Numbered from the stretch's first letter, positions 18,151 through 26,662 are shown. The stretch is 36,642 bases of DNA from JANNHP01 sp031404455 (GCA_031404455.1 JANNHP010000105.1:1-36642), one strand, 5' to 3'. Numbers and translations: made by a program. Notes: generated by a model from the sequence alone, not told the origin.

Positions 18151-18956
18151 GCGAGCACGAGCGCCTTGTCGCGCCGCTTCTCGAGACTCTTGCGCTGGGC
18201 GTCCAGGGCACGGGCGTCGTCACACGACTTCCCGTGCTCCTTCGCGACGCGCTCGTGGAGACGGCGGGCCGCGACGATCGCGCGGTCGTAGGCTTCGGCC
18301 GCCTCGGCGCCGAATCCGCCCTCGAGGAACGAATCGCCGGCGACGCTGTAGCCCGTCAGCGCACCGCCCTCGGGGTAGAGGTACTCGTAGAAGTCGTCGA
18401 GACCGTGGCCGTAGACGCCGGCGAAAAGCTTCTCACCGAAGAGATACGCGGACCTCACGACGATCGTGTTGCGGCCCATCGCGGGCAGCAGCTTCTCGAG
18501 ACGCTTGCGAGCCCTTCCGTAGAGGTTGCGCACGTGCTTCAGGCGCTTCGGGTAGTAGAAGTTCACCTCGCGGTAGTAGCGCTCGTACTCCTTGGGGTCC
18601 TCGCTGCCGGCCTGCTCGCGCAGCGTCCACTCCTCCTCCTTCAGGATCGAGACCTCGTGATAGATGTTCGTCACGTGGTTGTCGAAGGGGTCGGGGCGCG
18701 CACCCTCGGTGCGGAACACCTGGTGCGAGATCTCTCGCAGCGACTTCAGGTTGTTGTTGCGCAGCGCGAGCAGCGCGTGCGAATCGAAGAGCGAGAGGAG
18801 CTCGTCGGGCGGGAGCTCCAAGTCCTTGCGATCCACGTCGTACTTCTCGGTGAACGCGACGACCCGGAGCTCGTACTGCTCGAAGAGCACGTGGAAGCTC
18901 CGGTAGCCCCCGTAGAAGACGCGGAGCAGTATCCAGCGGCGCTCGTCGGACCTCAT
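18147..18956 (-). CDS. Conserved-looking hypothetical protein between rplQ and miaB
   Basis: 269 residues, no recognised family. It has no signal peptide or membrane segment and appears soluble and largely helical, rich in Arg, Glu and Tyr. Notable stretches are FDNHVTNIYHEVSILKEEEW (~92-111), YYREVNFYYPKRLKHVRNLY (~127-146) and a charged helical C-terminus (AQRKSLEKRRDKALVLA). Codon usage is as GC-rich as its neighbours, and the frame is long and uninterrupted, so it is a real gene. It starts 13 nt after rplQ and overlaps miaB by GTGA, placing it firmly in the ribosomal superoperon. A role tied to RNA or translation is possible by context only. Confidence 0.8.
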   Translation of the reverse strand: MRSDERRWILLRVFYGGYRSFHVLFEQYELRVVAFTEKYDVDRKDLELPPDELLSLFDSHALLALRNNNLKSLREISHQVFRTEGARPDPFDNHVTNIYHEVSILKEEEWTLREQAGSEDPKEYERYYREVNFYYPKRLKHVRNLYGRARKRLEKLLPAMGRNTIVVRSAYLFGEKLFAGVYGHGLDDFYEYLYPEGGALTGYSVAGDSFLEGGFGAEAAEAYDRAIVAARRLHERVAKEHGKSCDDARALDAQRKSLEKRRDKALVLA

Positions 18957-18969
18957 CGGACCGCCGAAC

Positions 18970-19437
18970 CTACTTGGCCGCTGCCGACTCCTTCGCGGAC
19001 TTCTTCGTCGCGGAGGCTGCCTCGTCGCCCGCGGGCGCCGGCGGCTCGTAGTTGACGAGCTCGAGGAACGCCGTCGGAGCGGCGTCGCCCTTGCGAACTT
19101 TCGTCAGCTTGACGACGCGCGTGTACCCACCCTGCCGGTCGGCGAACGACGGTCCGATCTCGGCGACGAGCTTCGTCACGATCGTCTCGTCGTGCAGTTC
19201 CGAGATGAGCTTGCGGAAGGCGTTCAGGTGACGGACGGTGTCGCCCGCCGCCTTCGCCGCCGCGGCGCGCTTCGCCACGGTGATCATCCGCTCGGCGTAG
19301 ATGCGGAACTCCTTGGCGCGCGGGAGCGTGGTCGTGATCCGGCCGTGCCGGAAGACGCTGTTCACCACGTCGCGCTTCAGCGCGTTCCTCGGACCGCTCT
19401 TCCGGCCGAACTTCCGGCCCTTGCTTCGGTGGCGCAT
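18970..19437 (-). CDS. rplQ: 50S ribosomal protein L17
   Basis: A large-subunit protein near the exit-tunnel side. 155 residues: the conserved core (MRHRSKGRKFGRKSGPRNAL, RHGRITTTLPRAKEFR, GGYTRVVKL, FLELVNYEPP) plus a ~25-residue Ala/Lys-rich tail. It is the usual last gene of the alpha operon, 24 nt downstream of rpoA. Confidence 0.97.
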   Translation of the reverse strand: MRHRSKGRKFGRKSGPRNALKRDVVNSVFRHGRITTTLPRAKEFRIYAERMITVAKRAAAAKAAGDTVRHLNAFRKLISELHDETIVTKLVAEIGPSFADRQGGYTRVVKLTKVRKGDAAPTAFLELVNYEPPAPAGDEAASATKKSAKESAAAK

Positions 19438-19461
19438 GGCGTTGTCTACCTTCCGGTGGGA

Positions 19462-20481
19462 CTAGGCGTTGAGGATGGCGTCGACGTCCATGCCGAGCGA
19501 GAGCGACAGCTCGTCGAGCTTCTTCTCGATCTCGCGGAGCGACGTCTTCCCGAAGTTCTTCACCTGCAGGAGGTCGTCCTTCGAACGGCGCACGAGCTCG
19601 CCGACCGTCTCGATCTTCTCCTCGCGCATGCAGTTCGACGCGCGGACCGAGAGGTCGAGCGTCGAGATCGGCCGAGAGAGGATCTCCTTCAGGTCCGAGG
19701 AGCTCTGGCCCTCTTCGTCGTCCTCGGCCCCCGCTCCGATCCCGGAGAAGATGCCGGCGGGCGCGGAAGGACCGCCGTCGCCGGCGAGCACGAACGGATT
19801 GAGGTGCTTCCTGTAGATCTTGGACGCCTCGACGAGCGCCATGTCGGGTGTGATCGTCCCATTCGTCCAGATCTCGACCACGAGCTTGTCGTAGTTCGTC
19901 ATCTTCCCGACGCGCGTGGACGCGGTCGAGTAGCGCACGCGCGTGACGGGCGAGAAGATCGCGTCGACGGGGACGACCCCGAGCTCCATCTCCTCGTCGG
20001 CGTTCTCCTCGGCTGTCACGTAGCCGCGGCCGCGGCGCACGGTCACCTCGCACTCGAAGTCGGTGCCGTCCTTCGCGAGAGTGCAGAGATAGAGGTCCTT
20101 GTTGACCACCTGGATCTCGTTCGTCTCCGCGAAGTCGGCGGCCGTGACGGGACCCTTGCCGCGCTTCTTCAGCGTCAGTCGCCGCGGATCGGGTGCAGAC
20201 ACCTTCACAAGCAGGCGCTTGATGTTGAGCACGAACTCGGTCATGTCCTCCACCACGCCCTCGATGGTCGAGAACTCGTGCTGGACGCCGGCGATCTTCA
20301 CGTGCGTGACCGCGGCGCCTTCCAGCGACGAGAGCAGCACGCGGCGAAGGCCGTTGCCGACGGTGTGGCCGAAGCCGCGCTCGAACGGTTCGGCGACGAA
20401 GAGGCCGTAATGGGGATTGCTGACCGTCTCGTCGCGGACGACGCGGTTCGGCAGTTCGAATTCACGCCAGCGGATGCGCAT
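19462..20481 (-). CDS. rpoA: DNA-directed RNA polymerase alpha subunit
   Basis: Nucleates RNA polymerase assembly and contacts UP elements and activators. 339 residues: an N-terminal dimerisation domain (~1-235, with RGFGHTVGNGLRRVLLSSL and ERVRYSTASTRVGKM-like segments), an acidic linker (~245-265), and the C-terminal helix-hairpin-helix domain (~270-330, LDLSVRASNCMREE, VKNFGKTSLREIEKKL). Arg in the SVRASNC helix is the UP-element-contacting position in E. coli. It lies between rpsD (74-nt gap) and rplQ. Confidence 0.97.
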   Translation of the reverse strand: MRIRWREFELPNRVVRDETVSNPHYGLFVAEPFERGFGHTVGNGLRRVLLSSLEGAAVTHVKIAGVQHEFSTIEGVVEDMTEFVLNIKRLLVKVSAPDPRRLTLKKRGKGPVTAADFAETNEIQVVNKDLYLCTLAKDGTDFECEVTVRRGRGYVTAEENADEEMELGVVPVDAIFSPVTRVRYSTASTRVGKMTNYDKLVVEIWTNGTITPDMALVEASKIYRKHLNPFVLAGDGGPSAPAGIFSGIGAGAEDDEEGQSSSDLKEILSRPISTLDLSVRASNCMREEKIETVGELVRRSKDDLLQVKNFGKTSLREIEKKLDELSLSLGMDVDAILNA

Positions 20482-20555
20482 CTCGGGAAACCTCCGTGCA
20501 CCGGGAACGAACGGCGCCTAGCAGACTCATGACTGAGGATCGTGGAAGCCGCGCC

Positions 20556-21188
20556 TCAGCGCGAGCACACCTCGACGACGAACAACTCGTTGATGTCGAA
20601 CGGCACGTCGGCCCGCTTCGGAAGCGAGACCACGTCGCCCGACAGCTCCTCGTCGTTCGCGTTGAGCCAGGAAGGCACCTGCCGGACGCCTCGCGACATC
20701 GCGATGCCGTTCTTGACGAGGGACTTCGACTTCTCGTTCGCCGAGACGCGGACGGTGTCGCCGGGCTTCACCTGGATGCCCGGCGCGTCGGCGCGCTTGG
20801 TGTTCAGCTTCACGTGACCGTGCACGACGAGCTGCCGCGCCGCGGCGCGCGAGACCCCGAAGCCGAGCGAGTACACGACGTTGTCGAGGCGGCGCTCGAG
20901 GAGCACCAGCAGGTTCTCGCCGGTGTTGCCCTTCTGGCGGCTCGCGAGGTCGTAGATGCGGCGGAAACCCCGCTCGTGCATCCCGTAGATGCGCTTCAGC
21001 TTCTGCTTCTCGCGCAGACGGGTGCCGTACTCCGACAACCGCCCGCGCATCTTCTTTCCGGTGGCTCCGGGCGCCGTCTCACGACGCCGCACGGCACACT
21101 TCTCGGTGAAGCACCGCGCTCCCTTCAGATAAAGGAGCACGCTCTCCCGCCTGCAAAGGCGGCATTTCGCGTCCGCTACTCTGGCCAT
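20556..21188 (-). CDS. rpsD: 30S ribosomal protein S4, zinc-binding form
   Basis: A primary 16S-binding protein that nucleates 30S assembly and helps form the mRNA entry helicase. 210 residues: an N-terminal zinc knuckle of the C+ type (Cys9, Cys12, Cys26, Cys31), then the S4 RNA-binding domain (~98-160, RRLDNVVYSLGFGVSRAAAR). The 145-nt gap upstream (21189-21333) is long for this cluster and could be an S4-binding leader, since S4 autoregulates the alpha operon elsewhere; I see only weak dyads in it. Confidence 0.97.
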   Translation of the reverse strand: MARVADAKCRLCRRESVLLYLKGARCFTEKCAVRRRETAPGATGKKMRGRLSEYGTRLREKQKLKRIYGMHERGFRRIYDLASRQKGNTGENLLVLLERRLDNVVYSLGFGVSRAAARQLVVHGHVKLNTKRADAPGIQVKPGDTVRVSANEKSKSLVKNGIAMSRGVRQVPSWLNANDEELSGDVVSLPKRADVPFDINELFVVEVCSR

Positions 21189-21333
21189 GTCTCACGAACC
21201 TCGTTCTCACGCCTTCCCGGGATCGCCTCCGCGACGTGCGGCTGCGGCTCTCGCCTGCCCGGGACTGTTACGGCGCGTGCTGCACCGAGAGCTTTCCTTT
21301 CGGAACCGCCGGAGCGGCTCCATCCGACCCGCG

Positions 21334-21825
21334 TCAGACGCGACGCCGCTTGCGCGGACGACAGCCGTTGTGCGGGATCGGTGTGACGTCTTCGATCGCC
21401 CTGATCTTGAGACCCGACGCCGCCAAGGAGCGGATGGCCGACTCGCGGCCGGCACCGGGACCGTTGACCAGGACCTCCACTTCGCGCACGCCCATCTTCA
21501 TCGCCTTCTCGGCGGCCTTCTCGGCCGCCTTCTGAGCTGCGAACGGCGTGCTCTTGCGCGAGCCCTTGAATCCGATCGTGCCCGCCGAGTCCCAGCACAG
21601 GGTCTCGCCCGAGGGATCGGCGATCGTGATGATCGTGTTGTTGAATGAAGCCTGCACGTGGACGATCGCGCGCGGCACGTTGCGCTTGGACTTGCGCGAC
21701 GCGGACGGCGCGGGCGCCGGAGTTGCGGACGGCGCCGCCGGGGAAGCCGCGGGTGCGGCCGCCGCTGCGGGCGCCGGAGGGGCGACCGCGGGGGGCGTGG
21801 TGGGACTCGGGTTCTGCTCACTCAT
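21334..21825 (-). CDS. rpsK: 30S ribosomal protein S11 with Ala/Pro-rich N-terminal extension
   Basis: A platform protein of the 30S subunit near the E site and the mRNA exit. 163 residues, against ~129 usually. The core (VHVQASFNNTIITI, GFKGSRKSTPFAAQ, GPGAGRESAIRSL, IPHNGCRPRKRRRV) is typical. About 43 N-terminal residues are almost only Ala, Pro, Ser and Thr, so they are low-complexity and presumably disordered. The ATG start is supported by AGGAG ten bases upstream, and I see no later in-frame start before the core. It lies 4 nt after rpsM. Confidence 0.96.
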   Translation of the reverse strand: MSEQNPSPTTPPAVAPPAPAAAAAPAASPAAPSATPAPAPSASRKSKRNVPRAIVHVQASFNNTIITIADPSGETLCWDSAGTIGFKGSRKSTPFAAQKAAEKAAEKAMKMGVREVEVLVNGPGAGRESAIRSLAASGLKIRAIEDVTPIPHNGCRPRKRRRV

Positions 21826-21829
21826 CGGG

Positions 21830-22210
21830 CTAGAGCTCCTTCACGGACTTCTTGCGGGCCACCGTACGGCGCGGTCCCTTGCGGGTGCGCGCATTCGTCC
21901 GGGTGCGCTGTCCGCGCACGGGCAGGCCCTTGATGTGACGCAGACCGCGGTAGGACTTGATCTCCTTCAGCCGCTGGATGTTCTGCATCACCTGGCGGCG
22001 GAGCTGGCCCTCGACCACGTACTTGCGCTCGATGAGCTGGTTGATGTGGGCCACCTGCTCCTCGGTGAGCTCTTTCGCTCGCTTGGCGCCGTCGAGCTTC
22101 GTCTCTGCGAGGAGCTGCTTCGCCACGTACGGGCCGATCCCGTAGATGTACGTCAGCGCCACGTCGAGGCGCTTGTTCGGGGGAATGTCGACTCCGCTCA
22201 CTCGGGGCAT
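21830..22210 (-). CDS. rpsM: 30S ribosomal protein S13
   Basis: A head protein of the 30S subunit contacting P-site tRNA and the 50S B1 bridge. 126 residues with MPRVSGVDIPPNKRLDVALT, the IYGIGPYVAK helix-turn segment and the basic tail GLPVRGQRTRTNARTRKGP. It lies between rpmJ (9-nt gap) and rpsK, the standard alpha-operon start. Confidence 0.97.
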   Translation of the reverse strand: MPRVSGVDIPPNKRLDVALTYIYGIGPYVAKQLLAETKLDGAKRAKELTEEQVAHINQLIERKYVVEGQLRRQVMQNIQRLKEIKSYRGLRHIKGLPVRGQRTRTNARTRKGPRRTVARKKSVKEL

Positions 22211-22219
22211 TACGTCACC

Positions 22220-22333
22220 TCATCCTTGCCGCTGCTTGTGGCGCTTGTTGTCGCAGATCACGCGCACCACTCCGTGGCGACGGATGATCCGGCACTTGTC
22301 GCAGATCCGCTTCACAGACGTCCTGACCTTCAT
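22220..22333 (-). CDS. rpmJ: 50S ribosomal protein L36
   Basis: A 37-residue zinc-binding large-subunit protein. The translation starts MKVRTSVKRICDKCRIIRRH and ends DNKRHKQRQG, with zinc ligands Cys11, Cys14, Cys27 and His32 intact. This is the ancestral zinc-containing form. The ATG is at 22333 and TGA at 22220-22222. It lies between infA and rpmJ's usual partner rpsM. Confidence 0.96.
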   Translation of the reverse strand: MKVRTSVKRICDKCRIIRRHGVVRVICDNKRHKQRQG

Positions 22334-22364
22334 GCCTCACCTTGCCGCGCCCGGCGGCTTGGGC

Positions 22365-22592
22365 TCATCGCCCTCGTCTCCCGGGCACCCTTGCGACGAT
22401 ACGGCACGCGCCGTCATCCGTCGGGGACACCTTCACCAGCACTTCGTCGCCGGCCACGAGCCTCGTCAGCACCGCGCGCGCATCTCCTGCGAGATGCGCG
22501 GTCAGCCGTCCGCCGCCCTCGAGTTCCACCAGGTACATCGAGTTCGGCAGCCGCTCCCGCACCACGGCGGGCCTGCCATCCGAAGCATTCAT
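22365..22592 (-). CDS. infA: Translation initiation factor IF-1
   Basis: A small OB-fold protein that blocks the A site during initiation. 75 residues. The S1-like fold is recognisable from ERLPNSMYLVELEGGG, LTAHLAGDARA and LVAGDEVLVKVSPTD, but it is divergent: the usual MAKEDNIE N-terminus is replaced by NASDGRPAVVR and the C-terminus ends RVPGRRGR. The start is ATG at 22592, overlapping the map stop as TGATG; a GTG one codon earlier (22595) is also possible. It lies in the normal place before rpmJ. Confidence 0.93.
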   Translation of the reverse strand: MNASDGRPAVVRERLPNSMYLVELEGGGRLTAHLAGDARAVLTRLVAGDEVLVKVSPTDDGACRIVARVPGRRGR

Positions 22593-23347
22593 CACAAGAC
22601 CGTCATCACCTCCGCACCCGACGCCTTGATCGCGACGGTGTGTTCAAAATGGGCGGAAAGGCTACCGTCACGGGTCACCACGGTCCAGTCATCGTCGAGG
22701 ACCCGAACTTCCGGCCCCCCGAGGTTGACCATCGGCTCGATGCAGATCGCCATGCCGGGCCGTAGCACGTGGTCACGGCTCCTCGACCGCGGATCCACGT
22801 AGTTCGGCACGGACGGTTCCTCGTGCATGTGGCGGCCGATCCCGTGTCCGGCGTACTCGCGCACCAGCGTGTAGCCGCGGGACTCCGCGTGGGTCTGCAC
22901 TGCGGCGCCGATCGCCGAAAGCCTGACGCCCGGCCCGGTCGCGGCGATGGCCAGATCGAGGCACTCGCGGCAGGTCTCGATGAGGCGCGCGGCCTCCGCC
23001 GAGACCTTCCCGATCGGCACGGTGATGGCCGCGTCGCCCACGAAACCGCCCCACCGCGCGCCGACGTCGATTCCGATCACGTCGCCCGCCTTGAGCTTGC
23101 GCTTGCCGGGTATCCCGTGGACGACCTCATCGTTGATCGAGGCGCAGATGCTCGCGGGGAACCCGCGATAACCCTTGAACTCGGGCGTGGCCCCCGCGGC
23201 ACGGATGATCCGCTCGGCCTCCGCGTCGATGTCGAGAGTGGTCATGCCCGGTCCGATGTTCTCTCCCGCCCATGCGAGCACCTCGGCCACGATCCGGCCG
23301 GCCTGGCGCATCGCGCGGAACTCCTCCTCGGTCTTGATGCTGATCAT
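22592..23347 (-). CDS. map: Type I methionine aminopeptidase
   Basis: Removes the initiator Met from nascent proteins. 251 residues of the pita-bread fold; all five metal ligands are present: Asp94, Asp105, His168, Glu204 and Glu235 (GIDVG, VGDAAIT, GHGIGRHMHEEP, IEPMVN, FEHTVAI). The ATG at 23347 gives the family start ISIKTEEEFRAMRQAG and overlaps the adk stop as ATGA; an earlier in-frame start lies inside adk and is not conserved. The adk-map-infA order is classic for the end of the spc operon. Confidence 0.97.
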   Translation of the reverse strand: MISIKTEEEFRAMRQAGRIVAEVLAWAGENIGPGMTTLDIDAEAERIIRAAGATPEFKGYRGFPASICASINDEVVHGIPGKRKLKAGDVIGIDVGARWGGFVGDAAITVPIGKVSAEAARLIETCRECLDLAIAATGPGVRLSAIGAAVQTHAESRGYTLVREYAGHGIGRHMHEEPSVPNYVDPRSRSRDHVLRPGMAICIEPMVNLGGPEVRVLDDDWTVVTRDGSLSAHFEHTVAIKASGAEVMTVL

Positions 23348-23913
23348 CGGGCGGAGAGCTCCGCCGCAGCGCTGACGCGCGCGTGGACTTCGGCCGGCGT
23401 GCCGGTGCCGTCGACGGAGCGCAGAAGGCCCTTCGCCCTGTACCACGCGATGAGCGGCGCGGTGAGCTTGTCGTAGTTCCGCAGACGCTCCCGGATCACG
23501 TCCGGCGTGTCGTCGGCGCGACTTCGGCCCAGGAGGCGCCGGAGCAGTTCGTCCGGCGGGACGTCGAAGAACACGACGTGGGAGAGCGGACTGCGGTCAG
23601 CGGCGAGCTTCGAGTCGAGCTGCTCGCCTTGCGGAAGCGTCCTCGGGAAGCCGTCCAGTACGAACCCCTGACCGCAGTCCGCGTCGTCGAGTCGCGCCGA
23701 GATCACGCCCCACGTCACGTCGTCGGGGGCGAGCTTGCCCGCGTCGAGGAATGGCTTGACCCTGAGACCGACGGGCGTGCCCATCGCGGCTGCCCCTCGC
23801 ATCATCTCGCCGGTCGAGAGGTGCGGGATCCCGCACGACTTCGCGAGATCGGCGGCCTGCGTGCCCTTCCCGGCGCCCGGAGGGCCGAGGAAGACGAGGC
23901 GCAGGGCGCTCAT
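23344..23913 (-). CDS. adk: Adenylate kinase, short (LID-less) form
   Basis: Interconverts AMP and ATP with 2 ADP. 189 residues, versus ~214 for long forms. The P-loop GPPGAGKGT (10-18), LSTGEMMR, GFVLDGFPRT and the DKLTAPLIAWYRAKG C-terminal region are present. The LID is short (LGRSRADDTPDVIRERL), with no zinc-finger insertion. The start overlaps the secY stop as ATGA and the stop overlaps map as ATGA, consistent with coupled translation. Confidence 0.96.
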   Translation of the reverse strand: MSALRLVFLGPPGAGKGTQAADLAKSCGIPHLSTGEMMRGAAAMGTPVGLRVKPFLDAGKLAPDDVTWGVISARLDDADCGQGFVLDGFPRTLPQGEQLDSKLAADRSPLSHVVFFDVPPDELLRRLLGRSRADDTPDVIRERLRNYDKLTAPLIAWYRAKGLLRSVDGTGTPAEVHARVSAAAELSAR

Positions 23914-25298
23914 CGAGGCGTCCCCTTCATGAACCCCTCGTAGTTCCGCATCAGGAGCTGCGCGTTGATGCGGTCGACGAGGTCGAGCGCCACGGACACG
24001 ACGATCAGGATCGACGTGCCGCCGAGGAATGTGGCGGACGCGTAGGAGACCCCGAGCACGGTCGAGACGACCTGGGGGAGCAGGCTGATGAAGACGAGGA
24101 AGAACGCCCCCGCCAGCGTCAGCCGGATCATCACCTTGTCGAGGAAGTCGGCCGTGGCCTTGCCAGGGCGGATGCCGGGGACGAAGGCACCGTACTCCTT
24201 CATGTTCTTCGCCATCTCGTTCGGCTGGAACATGAGCTGCACCCAGAAGAACGAGAAGAAGAAGATCAAGCCGACGTCGAGCACGGTGTACGTCCAGCTC
24301 GCATGCTGCTTGTTGAAGAGGTCCTTGCCGTAGTCCCAGCTCATCACCCCGAAGATGACTCCCGGGAAGGCGAGCAGCGAGCTCGAGAAGATCACCGGCA
24401 TCACGTTGGCCTGGTTGACCTTCAGCGGGAGGTAGTGCTTCTGGCCGCCGTACACGCCGCGTCCGCGGACCATGCGCGCATACTGAATCGGAATCCGCCT
24501 GGAGCCCTTGGTCACGTAGACGACCGCCATCGTGACGGCGAGGTACAGGATGATGATGACGGCCGCCTTGAGCGCACCCTGCGCGAACGCCGCGTCGGCG
24601 TCGCCGGTGCCCGTGGTCCGGAAGAGGTCCTCGCCCAGGCTCTCCATGCGCGCCAGGATGCCGGCCATGATCAGGAGCGAGATGCCGTTGCCGACGCCGT
24701 GCTCGGTGATCTGCTCGCCGATCCACATCAGGAAGATCGTGCCGCAGGTGAGTGCGAGCACCGCCGGCACGAAGAATCCGATCCAGAACCCGGGGAAGGC
24801 GCCGTCCCAGTCGGCCCGATTGACGAGCTGGATGCCGGGGAACCCGATGTTGCTCGGGTCCATGATCACGCCCTTCACCACGAACGAGGCCTGCACGATG
24901 CAGATCGGCACCGTGCCCCAGCGCATCCACTGGTTCAGGCGCTTCTGCCCCTGCGACCCCTCCTTCACCATCTTCTCGAGGGAGGGCACGACCTTCCCGA
25001 GGATGCTGAAGATGATCGACGAGGAGATGTACGGCATGATGCCGAGGCTGAAGATGCCGATCTGCAGCAGGCTTCCGGCCGAAAGCACTCCGACCATGTT
25101 GAAGAAGTCGCCGAAGGTGCCGCCCGCCTCGGCCCCCTGCTTCTCCACCTCGCGAAGGAAATCGTAGACGCGCTGCAGCGAGATGCCCGGGATCGGGATC
25201 TGGGTCCCGATGCGGAACACGAAGAGCAGAATCAGCGTCGTGACGATCTTCTTCCGAAGATCGTCGATGCGGAAGACGTTGAGGACCTTCTCGAACAT
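23910..25298 (-). CDS. secY: Protein translocase subunit SecY
   Basis: The central channel of the Sec translocon in the inner membrane. 462 residues with about ten predicted transmembrane helices. Typical landmarks are the N-terminal RKKIVTTLILLFVFRIGTQI-type first helix with IPIPGI, the plug region GIFSLGIMPYISSSI (~80-95), the cytoplasmic-loop region ending RIPIQYARM and the late VSYASATFLGGTSILIVV helix. It lies 12 nt after rplO and overlaps adk. Confidence 0.97.
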   Translation of the reverse strand: MFEKVLNVFRIDDLRKKIVTTLILLFVFRIGTQIPIPGISLQRVYDFLREVEKQGAEAGGTFGDFFNMVGVLSAGSLLQIGIFSLGIMPYISSSIIFSILGKVVPSLEKMVKEGSQGQKRLNQWMRWGTVPICIVQASFVVKGVIMDPSNIGFPGIQLVNRADWDGAFPGFWIGFFVPAVLALTCGTIFLMWIGEQITEHGVGNGISLLIMAGILARMESLGEDLFRTTGTGDADAAFAQGALKAAVIIILYLAVTMAVVYVTKGSRRIPIQYARMVRGRGVYGGQKHYLPLKVNQANVMPVIFSSSLLAFPGVIFGVMSWDYGKDLFNKQHASWTYTVLDVGLIFFFSFFWVQLMFQPNEMAKNMKEYGAFVPGIRPGKATADFLDKVMIRLTLAGAFFLVFISLLPQVVSTVLGVSYASATFLGGTSILIVVSVALDLVDRINAQLLMRNYEGFMKGTPR

Positions 25299-25310
25299 CC
25301 GGCCGCGGCC

Positions 25311-25766
25311 CTACGCCCCGGACCGGTGCGGGAGCACGGTCGCCGTGCCGCCGGCCTTCTCGATCTTGTCCTTCGCGGTGGCGCTGAACGCGTGCGCGCT
25401 GACGTCGAGAGCGACGGTGACGTCGCCGCGAGCCAGGACCTTGACGCGTCCCCAGCGGTTCGCGGTGACGCCCTTCTCCGAGAGCAACTCCGGAGTGATC
25501 TTCGAGCCGGCGAACTCGACCAGACGGTCGAGGTTCACGACGTCGAACGCCTCGCGGAACATGGTGTTGCGGAACCCGCGCTTCGGGATGCGCCGGATGA
25601 GCGGCATCTGGCCGCCCTCGCGGTGGAGCAGGCCGCCGAATCCCGCCTTCGACGCAGCGCCATTGAAGCCGCGGCCGGACGTCTTACCGCAGCCGGAGCC
25701 CGAGCCGCGCCCGACGCGCACCTTCTTGCGGTTCTTGCCGACCGCCATGACTTTCGAGAGGTCCAT
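25311..25766 (-). CDS. rplO: 50S ribosomal protein L15
   Basis: A late-assembling 50S protein with a long glycine-rich N-terminal tail entering 23S. 151 residues, with RVGRGSGSGCGKTSGRGFNG near the N-terminus followed by GGQMPLIRRIPKRGF. The ATG start shares its A with the rpsE stop (TAATG). L30 (rpmD), which normally lies between rpsE and rplO, is absent. Confidence 0.97.
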   Translation of the reverse strand: MDLSKVMAVGKNRKKVRVGRGSGSGCGKTSGRGFNGAASKAGFGGLLHREGGQMPLIRRIPKRGFRNTMFREAFDVVNLDRLVEFAGSKITPELLSEKGVTANRWGRVKVLARGDVTVALDVSAHAFSATAKDKIEKAGGTATVLPHRSGA

Positions 25767-26266
25767 TAGAGCGTCACTCCACGAAGCGCCTCGACCTGGC
25801 CGCGCGTGCGCAGCCGGAGGAGACCGTCCATCGTCGCGCGCACGACGTTGACCGGATTGGTCGAACCGTACGTCTTGGTGAGGATGTCGTGGACGCCCGC
25901 AACCTCGAGCACGGCGCGGACGGACGGGCCGGCGGTCACGCCGGTGCCGGGCGCCGCGGGCGAGATGAACACGCGCGTCGAGCCGTACCAGCCCTTCACC
26001 ACGTGCGGCACCGTGTGCGCCACGAGCGGGACTCGCATCAGCTTCTTCTTCGCGTCCTTGACGGCCTTCTCGACCGCCATCGGGACTTCCTTCGCCTTGC
26101 CGAAGCCGTAGCCGACCACGCCGGCGCCGTCGCCGACGACCACGAGGGCGCTGAAGGAGAACCGGCGTCCACCCTTCACGACCGTGGCGCACCGGTTGAT
26201 CTTCACCACCCGGTCGGAGAGGTTGAGGCCATCGGCCTCGACGAAGGGAACGCTGTCGTACTTCAT
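25766..26266 (-). CDS. rpsE: 30S ribosomal protein S5
   Basis: A 30S body protein at the mRNA entry that influences decoding accuracy. 166 residues: a dsRBD-like N-terminal domain (VVKINRCATVVKGGRRFSFS, VVVGDGAGVVGYGFGKAKEV) and a C-terminal domain with the GTGVTAGPSVRAVLEVAG loop. It ends by a 1-nt overlap with rplO. Confidence 0.97.
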   Translation of the reverse strand: MKYDSVPFVEADGLNLSDRVVKINRCATVVKGGRRFSFSALVVVGDGAGVVGYGFGKAKEVPMAVEKAVKDAKKKLMRVPLVAHTVPHVVKGWYGSTRVFISPAAPGTGVTAGPSVRAVLEVAGVHDILTKTYGSTNPVNVVRATMDGLLRLRTRGQVEALRGVTL

Positions 26267-26281
26267 GGTGTTCCTCGCTCC

Positions 26282-26656
26282 CTAGAACTTCAGGCCGGCT
26301 TCGCGAGCCGCGTCCGCGAGCGCCTTGACCCGGCCGTGGTAACGGTACCCGGCGCGGTCGAACGCAACGGCCTCGACGCCCGCAGCCTTGGCGCGCTTCG
26401 CGATCTCGGCACCGACGGCCTTGGCGCCGGAGATGGCGCCGCCGTTCGCGTCGCCCAGCGAGCCCGCCTTGGCGAGGTCGAGCGAGGACGCGGCACAGAG
26501 AGTGACCCCGCGCGTGTCGTCGATGACCTGCGCATAGATCTGCAGCAGCGTCCGGTGGATCGCGAGGCGCGGACGCGCCCCGGTGCCCGAGAGCCGCCCG
26601 CGGATACGGCGCCGCCGCCGGTCTCGCATCATCTTCTTCTTGATCAGGTGCTTCAT
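26282..26656 (-). CDS. rplR: 50S ribosomal protein L18
   Basis: Binds 5S rRNA with L5 and L25 in the central protuberance. 124 residues: a basic N-terminus (RDRRRRRIRGRLSGTGARPR) and a globular domain with AVAFDRAGYRYHGRVKALAD. It lies 6 nt after rplF and 15 nt before rpsE. Confidence 0.97.
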   Translation of the reverse strand: MKHLIKKKMMRDRRRRRIRGRLSGTGARPRLAIHRTLLQIYAQVIDDTRGVTLCAASSLDLAKAGSLGDANGGAISGAKAVGAEIAKRAKAAGVEAVAFDRAGYRYHGRVKALADAAREAGLKF

Positions 26657-26662
26657 GGTTCG

